Positions 48,409-56,697 of a stretch of DNA of 64,000 bases are shown here, piece by piece. The stretch comes from AC-32 sp963813435 (lineage in GTDB: Bacteria; Actinomycetota; Thermoleophilia; Gaiellales; Gaiellaceae): assembly GCA_963813435.1 (NCBI GenBank), contig CAWEYY010000002.1:496001-560000 (forward strand). The letters are read 5' to 3'. Each line of letters starts with the position of its first letter. The first letter of the stretch is position 1. Made by a program: the position numbers and the translations under genes. Below the pieces are notes generated by a model. The model was not told where the DNA came from and ran no database searches. It was given only the letters and a program-made list of their open reading frames with translations.

Positions 48409-49577
48409 CCGCCCGGAACCGGGCGCAGGCCCCGAGCAACCGCGAGCGCCATGGCTCTGTGATCGGGCACGAATCCGCCCAGCTCTTTCCCGTTTGCAAA
48501 GACGAGGAGGCCGTCTCGCGTGAGGGCAGCACGGCCGTCGTACACGATCCGTCCGGGCCGCGGGCCTTGCTCGTAATCGAAGGGCCGCTTGCTCCCGAAC
48601 TCCTCCAGCTTGATGTTCCCGTAGTCGAAGGTCACGAACGGGGCGCGCCTCAGCACGGCGCCGCGCCCCCGCGTGAACATGCCGTAGCTCCCGACCTCGA
48701 CCCGCTGGAGCTTGTGACCGCGGAAGCTCGGGCCGAGCCAGACCGGCACTCTCCCGAGCGCGCTCCGTGCATCGCGACGGCTCGAATCCTGAGTGACGAT
48801 GTCCGGCTGGGGAAACGGCGGGTACGAATGGGGGGCCGCGACGCCGCCTACGGGCACGACGAAGGTGACGCGCGACGCAGGCAGGTCCGGCAAGACGGTG
48901 AAGACACTCTCGAACCAGACGCCGCGTCCCTTCGAACCGACGAAGCGACGGCTGCCGACAAGCCGGTGCGTCACCGCGTCGTACGCGAGACGGTCGCGCG
49001 GCGAATCCAAGGCGGTCGCGCCTCCTCTGTTCGCGACCCAGTTCACGCGATGGCCGTGGAAGGTCCCCGTGCCGGCCACTCTGAAGTACCTAGGGTCGAC
49101 CGGCCACTTCAGGTCTTTGGTGGCCATGTCGAACGGGACCGGGAGCGAGAAACAGAAGCGCGGCTTGGGCGGGCAGGCCTGGCCGACGCCGTCCAGCCCG
49201 ACGCGTCCATCCACGCTGACGATGGCCCGGACAAGGCCGCTCTTGCGGTCGTGCCACGCCTCGGTGACAACCGGAACACGGTGCTCCCTGCCCGTCGCGA
49301 CGTCGATCACCATTGGCCTGAACGGAAGGTAGTCAGCCGTCCGCGTGTGCTCGACCGGGCCACGCGCCCTCACGAGGTGAAAGCCCTCGGGCACGCCTGC
49401 GCTCGTCCGGCTGCCTCGCGTGAGGACAACCGCAAGGACGGTCCCGACGATCATGAGCCCGACCAGAGCCGCCGCCGCGAAGGCGAGCCTCCGCCTGCGA
49501 GCCCGCCGTCGGGCCTCCTCGATCAGGGCCTCGGGATCTTCGTGAACGGGTGGCTTGGGGGGTGCGAGTACGCTCAT
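48405..49577 (-). CDS. Single-span membrane protein of unknown function
   Basis: This 390-residue protein has a short cytoplasmic N-terminus with an Arg cluster (EARRRARRRR), one transmembrane helix at about residues 31-53 (AAAALVGLMIVGTVLAVVL), and a large extracytoplasmic part. I recognise no domain. The outer part has one cysteine pair near CPPKPRFCFS. It shares a promoter region and palindrome with the GntR-type regulator and is likely controlled by it. Its stop overlaps the convergent NrtR-like gene by 4 bases. Confidence 0.72.
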   Translation of the reverse strand: MSVLAPPKPPVHEDPEALIEEARRRARRRRLAFAAAALVGLMIVGTVLAVVLTRGSRTSAGVPEGFHLVRARGPVEHTRTADYLPFRPMVIDVATGREHRVPVVTEAWHDRKSGLVRAIVSVDGRVGLDGVGQACPPKPRFCFSLPVPFDMATKDLKWPVDPRYFRVAGTGTFHGHRVNWVANRGGATALDSPRDRLAYDAVTHRLVGSRRFVGSKGRGVWFESVFTVLPDLPASRVTFVVPVGGVAAPHSYPPFPQPDIVTQDSSRRDARSALGRVPVWLGPSFRGHKLQRVEVGSYGMFTRGRGAVLRRAPFVTFDYGNIKLEEFGSKRPFDYEQGPRPGRIVYDGRAALTRDGLLVFANGKELGGFVPDHRAMALAVARGLRPVPGG

Positions 49578-49588
49578 CGTCCTATGGA

Positions 49589-49603
49589 GCTATTATGAAT
49601 AGC
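49589..49603. promoter_or_regulatory. Palindromic operator overlapping a divergent promoter
   Basis: GCTATT-ATG-AATAGC is a perfect 6-bp inverted repeat in an AT-rich island. TATTAT (49591-49596) is a good -10 for the GntR gene, whose TTG starts 4 bases after the repeat, and CATAAT read on the other strand is a -10 for the membrane-protein gene. It is the likely binding site of the GntR protein itself, controlling both genes. Confidence 0.6.
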
Positions 49604-49607
49604 ACCA

Positions 49608-49955
49608 TTGTTCAAGGTCAAGATCAACCGCGAGGAACCGGTCGGGCTCCACGAGCAGGTCGCCGCCGAGATCCGGCGTGCGATCGCCGAAGGCGAGGCG
49701 AAGCCGGGCGAGCGCCTGCCCCCGGCCCGTGACCTCGCGGCGATCCTCGAGGTCAACCGCAACACCGTCCTGCGCGCGCTGCGGCAGCTCCGGGACGAGG
49801 GCCTGCTCGACTTCCGCCGCGGCCGCGGCGTCACCGTGAGCGGCACGCCTCCCCAGGGCGTCGTCCTCGTGCGTGCGAAGGAGCTCGTCGAGCTCGCCCG
49901 GCGCCACGGCTACCGCCGCGACGAGCTGATCGAGCTGATCGAAGGACTCAACTAG
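49608..49955 (+). CDS. GntR-family regulator, short YtrA type
   Basis: This 115-residue protein is nearly only the winged-helix DNA-binding domain (LHEQVAAEIRRAIAEGEAKP, GERLPPARDLAAILEVNRNT), followed by about 40 residues that would pair two subunits. It has no ligand-binding domain, which defines the YtrA subfamily. TTG at 49608 is 4 bases after a perfect palindrome, probably its own operator; a -10 hexamer ends 11 bases before the TTG, so the mRNA is likely leaderless. It shares that promoter with the membrane-protein gene. Confidence 0.88.
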   Translation: MFKVKINREEPVGLHEQVAAEIRRAIAEGEAKPGERLPPARDLAAILEVNRNTVLRALRQLRDEGLLDFRRGRGVTVSGTPPQGVVLVRAKELVELARRHGYRRDELIELIEGLN

Positions 49956-49974
49956 TCGCTCTCGAGCCGGCGGC

Positions 49975-51480
49975 TCAGCTCAGCGGGCCTGCCTGCGTGG
50001 CCCACCATTGATAGAGGAGGTCCGCATTCGGCCCCGACGCGACCGAGTAGACGTTGAGGCGGTTGTCGGTCCACTCGATCCAGCTTCGGTGCTGGTCGTG
50101 GTGGCAGAAGACGACCCCCCGGATATCGGAGAACGGGGTCGCGGGTGTCGCCTGCTCGTGCCCGCCTCTCTTGTTCCGTCGGACCCAGTACTGAACCGCG
50201 TTCTCGCCGATGCTGCAGTCGCCGGTGGTTGTAAACCTGCCGCCGGAGACGGGAACCCCCTCGGTGCGCAGCCGCTTGAGGAGATCAGCCCTCATCAGCG
50301 CACCGCCGCGGACGAGGTTGTACTGCACGGTGCCGACCCCGCGGCCGGGCCGGCAGGTGAAGGTCTCGAAGTAGTCCGAGGAGAGCTTCGGGGCCCTCGT
50401 GCACATTCGCTGCACGGCCGTCGGGATCAGCGGCTTCAGAAAGCTCGTCTGGACGCTCACCGTCGTCACGAGCTTGGTCGAGTTGCGGCCGGGGAGCAGA
50501 GCTGCCGACGCGATCCCTGCGCCGAGCACTAGGCCGATGAGGCCCGCAGCGATTGCGTGCTTCGGTTCCCAGCCTCCACGGACCCACGGTCTCGCTCGCC
50601 GGATCGTCGCTGCGGACGGTGGGGCCGTCTCGCCGAGCTCGCCTATGGCTCCTCGGAGCGCCTCGACCAGCTCGCCGCAGGTCCCGGGTCGATCCTCCGG
50701 GTCCTTTGCGAGCGCCCATGCAAAGACCTCGTCGGCGGCGGCCGGGAGCCCCGGGCGCACGTCGCTCAGGGCGGGTGGGTCGTCCCTCATGTGGGCCCAG
50801 AGGACCGCGACCTCCGTCTCGCGGGTGTACGGGGGCACGCCCGCGAGACACTCGAAGAGCACACATCCGAGGGCGTAGACGTCGACCCGTGCATCGACCT
50901 CGCGGCCCTCGATCTGCTCCGGCGCCATGTAGTCGATCGTTCCGATGAACTGGCCCGTGCCGGTGATGCCGCTGTGAGAGTCGACGTTCTTGGTCAGCCC
51001 GAAGTCGGCCAGGTACGCGTGATCTTCTCCTTCAGGCCCCGCCTCGAGGAGGATGTTCGCCGGCTTGACGTCCCGGTGGATCAGGCCACGCTCGTGAGCC
51101 GCATCGAGCGCGCTGGCCACCTGCGCTCCGATGCGGAGGACCCGCGCCGGGTTGAGCTCGCCTCCTTCACGTGCGAGCGTCTTCAGGTCGGGCCCGTCTA
51201 CATACCGCATCGCGATGTAGAGGAGCCCCTCCGCGTCGCCCGCGTCGTAGATCGGGATGATGTGCGGATGCTGCAGGGAGGCGGCCGTCCGTGACTCGCG
51301 GACGAACCGCTCTCGGAAGCCTTCGTCGTGCGCCAGCTCCAGCGCGAGCAGTTTGAGGGCGACGGTGTTCCCGAGCCGGAGATTCTCGGCCCGGTAGACG
51401 ACGCTCATGCCGCCGCGGCCGAGAATGCCCTCGATCCGGTACCCGGCGAACACCGTTCCGATCCGCGGTTCGGAGGGCAT
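49975..51480 (-). CDS. Membrane-anchored Ser/Thr protein kinase
   Basis: This 501-residue PknB-type kinase has the glycine loop GRGGMSVVYRA, the VALKLL lysine, catalytic HRDVKPANIL, DFGLTK and the activation-segment APEQ. A transmembrane helix at about residues 305-327 (AIAAGLIGLVLGAGIASAAL) separates the cytoplasmic kinase from an extracytoplasmic domain of about 170 residues rich in aromatic residues and with three or four cysteines, but with no PASTA repeats. ATG 51480 is favoured since MPSEPRIGTVFAGY is the usual opening; GTG 51495 is possible. It is divergent from a second kinase. Confidence 0.92.
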   Translation of the reverse strand: MPSEPRIGTVFAGYRIEGILGRGGMSVVYRAENLRLGNTVALKLLALELAHDEGFRERFVRESRTAASLQHPHIIPIYDAGDAEGLLYIAMRYVDGPDLKTLAREGGELNPARVLRIGAQVASALDAAHERGLIHRDVKPANILLEAGPEGEDHAYLADFGLTKNVDSHSGITGTGQFIGTIDYMAPEQIEGREVDARVDVYALGCVLFECLAGVPPYTRETEVAVLWAHMRDDPPALSDVRPGLPAAADEVFAWALAKDPEDRPGTCGELVEALRGAIGELGETAPPSAATIRRARPWVRGGWEPKHAIAAGLIGLVLGAGIASAALLPGRNSTKLVTTVSVQTSFLKPLIPTAVQRMCTRAPKLSSDYFETFTCRPGRGVGTVQYNLVRGGALMRADLLKRLRTEGVPVSGGRFTTTGDCSIGENAVQYWVRRNKRGGHEQATPATPFSDIRGVVFCHHDQHRSWIEWTDNRLNVYSVASGPNADLLYQWWATQAGPLS

Positions 51481-51524
51481 AGCTCCTTCTAGCACACCGC
51501 GAAAATCGCCTCTATGCTCGGTCG

Positions 51525-52385
51525 ATGTCCGGCGCTCGCGGCGCCGTCGAGCTCGAAGAGGGCGGTCGCCTCGGCCCCTACCACCTCGAGCGGCTCCTCG
51601 GGAGAGGCGGCATGGGCATTGTCTTCGAAGCCGTCCGGGAGCCCGACGGCGAAGTCGTCGCGCTGAAGGTTCTCCGCGAGGAGCTCTCCGGGGACGACAC
51701 GTACCGGCGCCGGTTCGCGCGAGAAGGCCAGGTCGCGATCGGCCTCTCGCACCGTCATCTCGTTCCGGTGGTGGACGCCGGTGAGGTCGAGGGGCACCCC
51801 TACATCGCCTCCCGGTACGTCGTCGGCCGAACGCTTGCCGAGGTGCTCGAGGCGGACGGCCCGCTCGCCCTCTCCCCCATGCTGAGGACGATCTCCGAGG
51901 TCGCGACGGCGCTCGACACCCTCCACCGCGAGGGCCTCGTCCACCGCGACGTGAAGCCGGCCAACATCATGATCGACGCCTCCGGGATCTCCTATCTGAC
52001 CGACTTCGGCCTCGCCAGGGGCTTGGCCGCGACCGTTTTGACGAAGCCCGGCCGGGTCGTCGGCACCGTCGACTACCTGGCTCCGGAGGTGATCAGGGGC
52101 GAGCAGGCAGGGCCGGCGGCCGACATCTACGCCCTCGGCTGCGTGACCTACGAGTGCATCGAGGGCCGGCCGCCGTTCGGCGGCATGAGCATCGCCGAGG
52201 CGGCGCTCGCGAGCATCCAGGAGGAGCCGGCCGACCCGTGCCGAGATCGGCACGATCTGCCCAAGACCCTGTCGTTCGCCGTTCTGCAGGCGCTCGCGAA
52301 ATCACCCGCCGACCGGCCTCCGACGGCTGCGGCGTACGCGCTCATGTTGCGAATCTCAGCGCGGCCGGCCGAGGTCGGCGCGTAG
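51525..52385 (+). CDS. Soluble Ser/Thr protein kinase
   Basis: This 286-residue kinase is little more than the catalytic domain: glycine loop GRGGMGIVFEA, VALKVL lysine, HRDVKPANIM, DFGLAR, and the APE segment VDYLAPEVIRG. It has no transmembrane helix or sensor domain. It is divergent from a membrane kinase of the same family, 44 bases away, and its 3' end overlaps the XRE regulator by 30 bases on the other strand. The pair may phosphorylate one another or shared targets. Confidence 0.92.
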   Translation: MSGARGAVELEEGGRLGPYHLERLLGRGGMGIVFEAVREPDGEVVALKVLREELSGDDTYRRRFAREGQVAIGLSHRHLVPVVDAGEVEGHPYIASRYVVGRTLAEVLEADGPLALSPMLRTISEVATALDTLHREGLVHRDVKPANIMIDASGISYLTDFGLARGLAATVLTKPGRVVGTVDYLAPEVIRGEQAGPAADIYALGCVTYECIEGRPPFGGMSIAEAALASIQEEPADPCRDRHDLPKTLSFAVLQALAKSPADRPPTAAAYALMLRISARPAEVGA

Positions 52386-52715
52386 CTCCTCGAGCAGGCT
52401 CGCGATCCGATCGGCCTCGTTGGTGATCTGGAGCGCCGCAGCCTCGATCCGCTTCGCTGCCTCGTCCAAGGCCGTCGGACTCGGCGTCGCCGCAGCGAGG
52501 TCGTCTGCGTCGCCGACGAAGTAGCCGAGCGGCTTCCCGGTCACCTCCGCGACCTGCCTGATCACCTCGAGGTCGGGTGAGGTCGCGCCTCGCTCCCAGC
52601 GGGACACCGTGATCGGCTCGACGTCGACCTGAGCCGCGAGGTGCTTCTGCTTCCAGCCCTTGTCCGCACGGGCGGCGCGGATCCGCTCGCCCAGACGCTC
52701 CTTCTCCTCAGACAT
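52356..52715 (-). CDS. XRE-family DNA-binding regulator
   Basis: This 119-residue protein has an HTH_3 domain at residues 5-65: GERIRAARADKGWKQKHLAA, then EPITVSRWERGATSPDLEVI with the SRWERG recognition helix. A C-terminal helical segment (AAKRIEAAALQITNEADRIA) may act in pairing. ATG 52715 gives the standard start. It is divergent from the M23-like gene and separated from it by an AT-rich gap with two palindromes, the most likely binding sites. Confidence 0.86.
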   Translation of the reverse strand: MSEEKERLGERIRAARADKGWKQKHLAAQVDVEPITVSRWERGATSPDLEVIRQVAEVTGKPLGYFVGDADDLAAATPSPTALDEAAKRIEAAALQITNEADRIASLLEELRADLGRPR

Positions 52716-52760
52716 AGGACTTCCAAGCATACATCTTGCGGCTAAACACGGGATAGCTAT

Positions 52761-52775
52761 ACGAAGTTTATTCGT
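52761..52775. promoter_or_regulatory. Palindrome in XRE/M23 divergent promoter (upstream)
   Basis: ACGAA-GTTTA-TTCGT is a perfect 5-bp inverted repeat with a 5-base spacer, the size bound by an XRE-type dimer. It lies 46 bases upstream of the XRE start and 64 bases before the M23-like start, in an AT-rich island. Confidence 0.5.
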
Positions 52776-52785
52776 GACTAATCAG

Positions 52786-52799
52786 ATACTGAATAGTAT
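52786..52799. promoter_or_regulatory. Palindrome in XRE/M23 divergent promoter (downstream)
   Basis: ATACT-GAAT-AGTAT is a perfect 5-bp inverted repeat, overlapping TAGTAT/TATTAT hexamers that could be the -10 of the M23-like gene. A direct repeat GACTAGACACA/GACTAGACGA follows. Binding here would block transcription of the M23-like gene. Confidence 0.5.
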
Positions 52800-52839
52800 T
52801 ATATGACTAGACACAGACTAGACGAGAGGAGGCGACACG

Positions 52840-53866
52840 ATGAAACCGCTCCGGATCATCGCCCTCGCGGCCTCGGTGATACTCGTCGCTCTCTGCGGGG
52901 TCGCCGGGCAGATCTCGCCCGACGCGCGCGTCGCCACCGCAAAGGCGACCCCCGCGGCGGCATGGCCGTGGACGCCCAACGGCGGCGATTTCGGCCCGTT
53001 CGTGCTCCCCTCACGTGAGAGCTCCGCTCCGGCGAAGGCTCCGCTCGCGCGCGGGTCGTACGACTGGCCGCTGAAGCCATTCGATCGCCCGCATCCGGTT
53101 CGCGGATACCTCGACGACCCGCGCATCTCCGGGAACCTGACGTCCCGCACCTTCCACTTCGGGATCGACATCTCGGCCACGCCGGGCACTTCGGTCTTCG
53201 CGATCAAGGCAGGGACGACCTGGGTTCACTGCTCTACGGTCTACGTCCGGTCCGGGACGACCACCTTCGAGTACTGGCACATCGTCCCGGCCGTGAGGAG
53301 CTACCGGCTCGTGCTGCGGCACGCGCTCCTCGGTCGAGTTCGAGCAGGCTTCAACCACGTCCACCTCTCCGAGCGCGAGCTCGGCCAGTACGTCAATCCG
53401 CTTCGGATCGGCGGCATCGGGCCATTCGCCGACGCCACGACGCCGAGGGTGACGAGGCTGACGGTTCGGCGGAACGGCAGTCGTGTCGAGCCTGGTGCCA
53501 TCCGGGGCGTCGTCAATCTCGTCGCCGATGCGGCGGACATCGCCTCGGACGTCACCCCGACGCCCTGGCCCGTGACCCCGGCGTTCCTCCGCTGGCGGAT
53601 CCTGGAGCACGGGACGGTCGTCGTTCGCTGGCGCACCGCCTATGACTTCCGCCTGCACGTTCTTCGACCGTCGGAGTTCGCGCTGGTCTATGCGGACGGG
53701 AGCCGGATGAACCACCCCGGCCGGCCAGGCTACTACTGCTTTCTACCTGACGCACGGCTGGCGATCGACGAGCCTGCCGGACGGCAGCTACCAGCTCGAG
53801 GTGTCCGCCACCGACATGCGTGGCAATCTCGGGCTCTCGGTCTTCCCGATCACAATCGCGAACTAG
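52840..53866 (+). CDS. Secreted M23-like (LytM) protein (one-base frameshift near the end)
   Basis: The protein has a signal peptide (MKPLRIIALAASVILVALCG), and an M23 core in which HFGIDISATPGTSVFAIKAG supplies HxxxD and FNHVHLSERE supplies HxH, the zinc ligands of LytM/lysostaphin peptidases. An Ig-like region follows. Near 53735 the frame breaks; the other frame gives FYLTHGWRSTSLPDGSYQLE and SATDMRGNLGLSVFPITIAN to a stop at 53866, a sensible end. One extra base explains this; corrected length is about 341 residues. It may cut peptidoglycan cross-bridges. GAGAGGAGG precedes the ATG. Confidence 0.82.
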
Positions 53867-55152
53867 GACGCGTTCGCTGGCGCTAACGCATAGACGTTCG
53901 TCAGTCCCGTGAGATATGCGCGGTGCGAGTCAGCTACGAGCGGGCTGTACTCCCCGTCCGGGAACGTCCAGACCAGCCGCCCGGTTCTCGCATCGAGCGC
54001 GAACGTACGGCGCGCGCGAGCGTTCGCCTCGCAGGAGCCGCACGTCGAGAAGTAGACGAGGCCGTCGAGCACGGTGGGCGCGCCCGTGATCGGATGGCGG
54101 GCGTCGAAGCTCCAGCGCACCTCGCCGGTCCCCGCGTCGAGGGCGTAGAACCGGTGGTCGTACGAGCCGACGTAGATCGTTCGGCGGGCAACGGCCGCCG
54201 CGCCATAGACGTAGCTGCCGGTTCGCCTGGCCCAGAGGAGGTGACCGCTCCGCGCCCCGAACGCGTACACGACTCCGTCCGTCGCGCCCACGTAGACGCG
54301 GCCGTACGCGACGGTCGGCGTCGCGTAGAAGCGGCCACGTCCGCGCAGCCCGAGCTCTGCGCTACCGGACCAGCGGGCCCGGCCCGTGTGTGCGTCGAGC
54401 GCGTAGACATGGCCGTCGTACGAACCTGCATAGACCGTTCCGTGTGCATACGCGAGGCCGCCCTTGACCTCGTCGCCGGTTCGAGAGGTCCACCGCGGTG
54501 CGTGTGTGCGTGTATCCAGGGCGTAGACCCGGCCGTCCCAGGAGCCGAAGTAGACCGTCCGGCCGACGAGAAGCGGCGAGGACTCGATCACCCCGGCGCG
54601 GAACCGCCAGAGCTCCCTCCCGTTCCCGGCATCGAGCGCCACGAGCAGCCCTGCGGCGTCACGGTCGGGGTGATTGCAGGGTGCCGGACCCATGAGGGCG
54701 ACGTAGACGACGCGACTCCCGAGCGCGGGCGAGGCGGCGATGCACCGGCCGTACTCGCGGCTCCACGCGACTCGTCCGCTGTCCGCGTCGACGGCGAGCA
54801 CGCGGCCGTGGTTGGTCCCGAGATAGAGGCGTCCGTAGCCGATCACGGGCGGGAACTCGATGAAGCTCGAATCCGCGAAGACGGTCCACAGCTTCCGAAA
54901 CGGTGGACGCAACCGCCAGTTCGCCTCGTAGTGCGTTCGCCCCGGGTCGAGCCCGTACGTAGGCCAGGGCACGTCGCTCCGCGCGCGAGCCGCGGGCGCG
55001 CTCGTACCGGGCCGGTCGGCAGGCACGAACTCGACCCTTGGCGATCCGCGCAGGTCGTGCGGCTGTCGCTGCTGGACGAAGTAGTAGGCAGAGAGCACGG
55101 CGCCGACGACCGACAGGCCGCCGGCAACGAGCAGGACCCCGCGTCGCCGCAC
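53863..55152 (-). CDS. PQQ-type beta-propeller membrane protein
   Basis: This 429-residue protein has an N-terminal signal anchor (VLLVAGGLSVVGAVLSAYYF), then seven or eight repeats of the form VYVGSYDGxVYALDAxTG..RW, the tryptophan-docking motif of PQQ-like propellers (for example YAGSYDGHVYALDAHTGRAR and IYVGSYDHRFYALDAGTGEV). The propeller lies outside the membrane. PQQ-ligand residues are not obvious and no dehydrogenase is attached, so a BamB-like scaffold or binding role is likely. Its stop overlaps that of the M23-like gene by 4 bases. Confidence 0.85.
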   Translation of the reverse strand: MRRRGVLLVAGGLSVVGAVLSAYYFVQQRQPHDLRGSPRVEFVPADRPGTSAPAARARSDVPWPTYGLDPGRTHYEANWRLRPPFRKLWTVFADSSFIEFPPVIGYGRLYLGTNHGRVLAVDADSGRVAWSREYGRCIAASPALGSRVVYVALMGPAPCNHPDRDAAGLLVALDAGNGRELWRFRAGVIESSPLLVGRTVYFGSWDGRVYALDTRTHAPRWTSRTGDEVKGGLAYAHGTVYAGSYDGHVYALDAHTGRARWSGSAELGLRGRGRFYATPTVAYGRVYVGATDGVVYAFGARSGHLLWARRTGSYVYGAAAVARRTIYVGSYDHRFYALDAGTGEVRWSFDARHPITGAPTVLDGLVYFSTCGSCEANARARRTFALDARTGRLVWTFPDGEYSPLVADSHRAYLTGLTNVYALAPANAS

Positions 55153-55262
55153 GCCGAGACTCTAGCCCGGCCGACGCATCCGGGCGGGACCCCCCGTCCG
55201 AGGGATGCCGCCTGGCCCGCGCGAACCTAAGGTCAGGGCTCCGGGGGAAGGAGGAAGGGGAC

Positions 55263-55373
55263 GTGCGGCGCTCTCTGTACGGCGGGGTCGTCTTCATCGG
55301 TGGAGTCGTGATCATCGCGGGCGTGGTGCTCGCGTTCATCGCGCTCGCGCTGACGCTGGCGCTCAACCAGTAA
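55263..55373 (+). CDS. Small membrane protein, 36 residues
   Basis: A 37-codon frame from GTG to TAA encodes a short basic start (MRRSLYGG) and one hydrophobic helix of about 26 residues (VVFIGGVVIIAGVVLAFIAL and on). GGAAGGAGGAAGGGG, a strong Shine-Dalgarno, ends just before the GTG, and a TAAGGT hexamer lies 30 bases upstream. It is divergent from the PQQ-type gene and its end overlaps the convergent molybdoenzyme gene by 11 bases. Function unknown; the ribosome site and clean helix make it likely to be real. Confidence 0.6.
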   Translation: MRRSLYGGVVFIGGVVIIAGVVLAFIALALTLALNQ

Positions 55374-56424
55374 CGGTCACCGCGACACGCTGGACCGCGT
55401 TGTTCGCGTAACCGCCGAGGTTCCACGGCGGGTCGAGCGGCTGCTCGTTGCCGGCCTCGTCGCGCGCGCGGGAGCACAGGACGTACTCGCCCGGAGCCGC
55501 GTCCCAGGTGAACGCCCAGCCGCGCCAGGCCCAGGGGCCCTGGGCGGGTTCCAACTCGGCCGCGGCCCAGTTCGCGCCGCCGTCCGCGCTGACCTCGACG
55601 GACGTGATCGGCGCGAAGCCCGACCACGCGCGGCCCCGGACGACGTGCTCGCCTGCCGGGAGCGTGCGCTCGCGGGTCAGGAACTCCGGGATCCCGGGCG
55701 GGACGAACAGCGAGCGCGGCCGCATGCGTGAGAGCGGCTCGCCCTCCTCGTCCTCGGTCTGGCGGATACGGTACGACGCCGCCTGCTGGTAGCCGCCGAA
55801 CGGCTCGTCGATGAACTCGATCCGCTCCAGCCACTTGACGTTCGTCATCCCGTACCAGCCCGGGACGACGAGGCGGAGCGGGAAGCCGTGCTGCGGCGGA
55901 AGCGGCCCGCCGTTCATCTCGTAGGCGAGCAGCACGTCGTCGCCGCGCGCCTCCGCCAGCGGAAGCGAGCGCTGGAACGCCTGCTCCTCGCCGCCCTCGA
56001 TCCCCCGGTCGAGCCCGGTGAAGAGGACCTCGACGGTTCCCTCGGGTACGCCCGCCTCGTCCAGCAGCGGGCTCAGCGCCGTGCCCGCCCACGAGGCCGT
56101 GCCGACCGCTTCGAGCAGCCACGGCTGGCTGACCGGCCTCGGGTCGAGACGCGCACGGCCGTTCCCCGCGCACTCCATCGTCGAGACGAGCTCAGCCTTC
56201 GGCCGCGCTCGCAGCTCGGCGAGCCCGAGCGAGAGCTCCTGCTCTCCACTCACCACGAGCCGCCAGTCGTCGGGCTCGACAGCGGGAACGTCGTAGTGAG
56301 TCAGCAGGTAGTGCAGCCCGACCGGTGTGACCGGGTAGCGGAGCGCCTCGAGCGGCATCCCGTGGTTGCGCGCCGCGAGCTGGAGCTCCTCGAGGCTGAT
56401 CCCCTCCAGACTCGTCTCGGCCAC
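55363..56424 (-). CDS. Sulfite-oxidase-fold molybdenum enzyme
   Basis: This 353-residue protein has the Mo-pterin domain with the molybdenum-ligand cysteine in STMECAGNGR, then HGFPLRLVVPGWYGMTNVKW, a hallmark of the family, and a C-terminal Ig-like dimerisation domain (VRGRAWSGFAPITSVEVSAD, WNLGGYANNAVQRV). No haem domain and no Tat signal are visible, so it is cytoplasmic or exported in another way. It could oxidise sulfite or reduce S- or N-oxides. A 19-base palindrome lies 21 bases upstream. Confidence 0.88.
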   Translation of the reverse strand: MAETSLEGISLEELQLAARNHGMPLEALRYPVTPVGLHYLLTHYDVPAVEPDDWRLVVSGEQELSLGLAELRARPKAELVSTMECAGNGRARLDPRPVSQPWLLEAVGTASWAGTALSPLLDEAGVPEGTVEVLFTGLDRGIEGGEEQAFQRSLPLAEARGDDVLLAYEMNGGPLPPQHGFPLRLVVPGWYGMTNVKWLERIEFIDEPFGGYQQAASYRIRQTEDEEGEPLSRMRPRSLFVPPGIPEFLTRERTLPAGEHVVRGRAWSGFAPITSVEVSADGGANWAAAELEPAQGPWAWRGWAFTWDAAPGEYVLCSRARDEAGNEQPLDPPWNLGGYANNAVQRVAVTVTG

Positions 56425-56445
56425 ACGCGGAGCCTACTGAACCGA

Positions 56446-56464
56446 AAGTAACAGTCCGTTACTT
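56446..56464. promoter_or_regulatory. 19-base palindrome upstream of the molybdoenzyme gene
   Basis: AAGTAAC-AGTCC-GTTACTT has perfect 7-bp arms. It ends 21 bases before the molybdoenzyme ATG and 17 bases beyond the ferredoxin stop. The GTAAC..GTTAC form and size suit a TetR- or MarR-type dimer. No such regulator is present in the window. It has no T tract and so is not a typical terminator. Confidence 0.55.
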
Positions 56465-56481
56465 GGAGCTTGCGGTCAGCG

Positions 56482-56697
56482 TCAGCGCTTCGAGGTCGCG
56501 GCCTTCGTGACCAGCAGTGCCATCGTCGGACATGCGGCCACCGCCCGCTCGGCGTGCTCCTCTAGCTCCGGCGGAAGCAGCCCCGACTCGATGATCGGGT
56601 AGCCCCAGTCGTCGAGCCGGATGCGCTCGGGAAGGAGCTCGGCGCAGAGCCCGCTGCCGTCGCATGCAATCGGGTTGACGCGAAGCTCGCGGCTCAC
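56482..56697 (-). CDS. Single-cluster ferredoxin
   Basis: This 71-residue protein has IACDGSGLCAELLPERI (cysteines spaced C-x5-C) and, near the end, AVAACPTMAL, the C-P motif. This is the pattern of 3Fe-4S or 4Fe-4S one-cluster ferredoxins, like those serving actinobacterial P450s. The acidic LDDWGYPII segment is typical too. GTG at 56697 overlaps the NuoF-like stop (GTGA). It ends the redox operon and likely passes electrons from or to the NuoF-like protein. Confidence 0.87.
   Translation of the reverse strand: MSRELRVNPIACDGSGLCAELLPERIRLDDWGYPIIESGLLPPELEEHAERAVAACPTMALLVTKAATSKR

Noticed and set aside
49975..53866. Defence island or phage-derived region
   Set aside because: Kinases, XRE and GntR regulators can occur in such islands, but no integrase, nuclease, toxin, phage structural gene or attachment site is seen.
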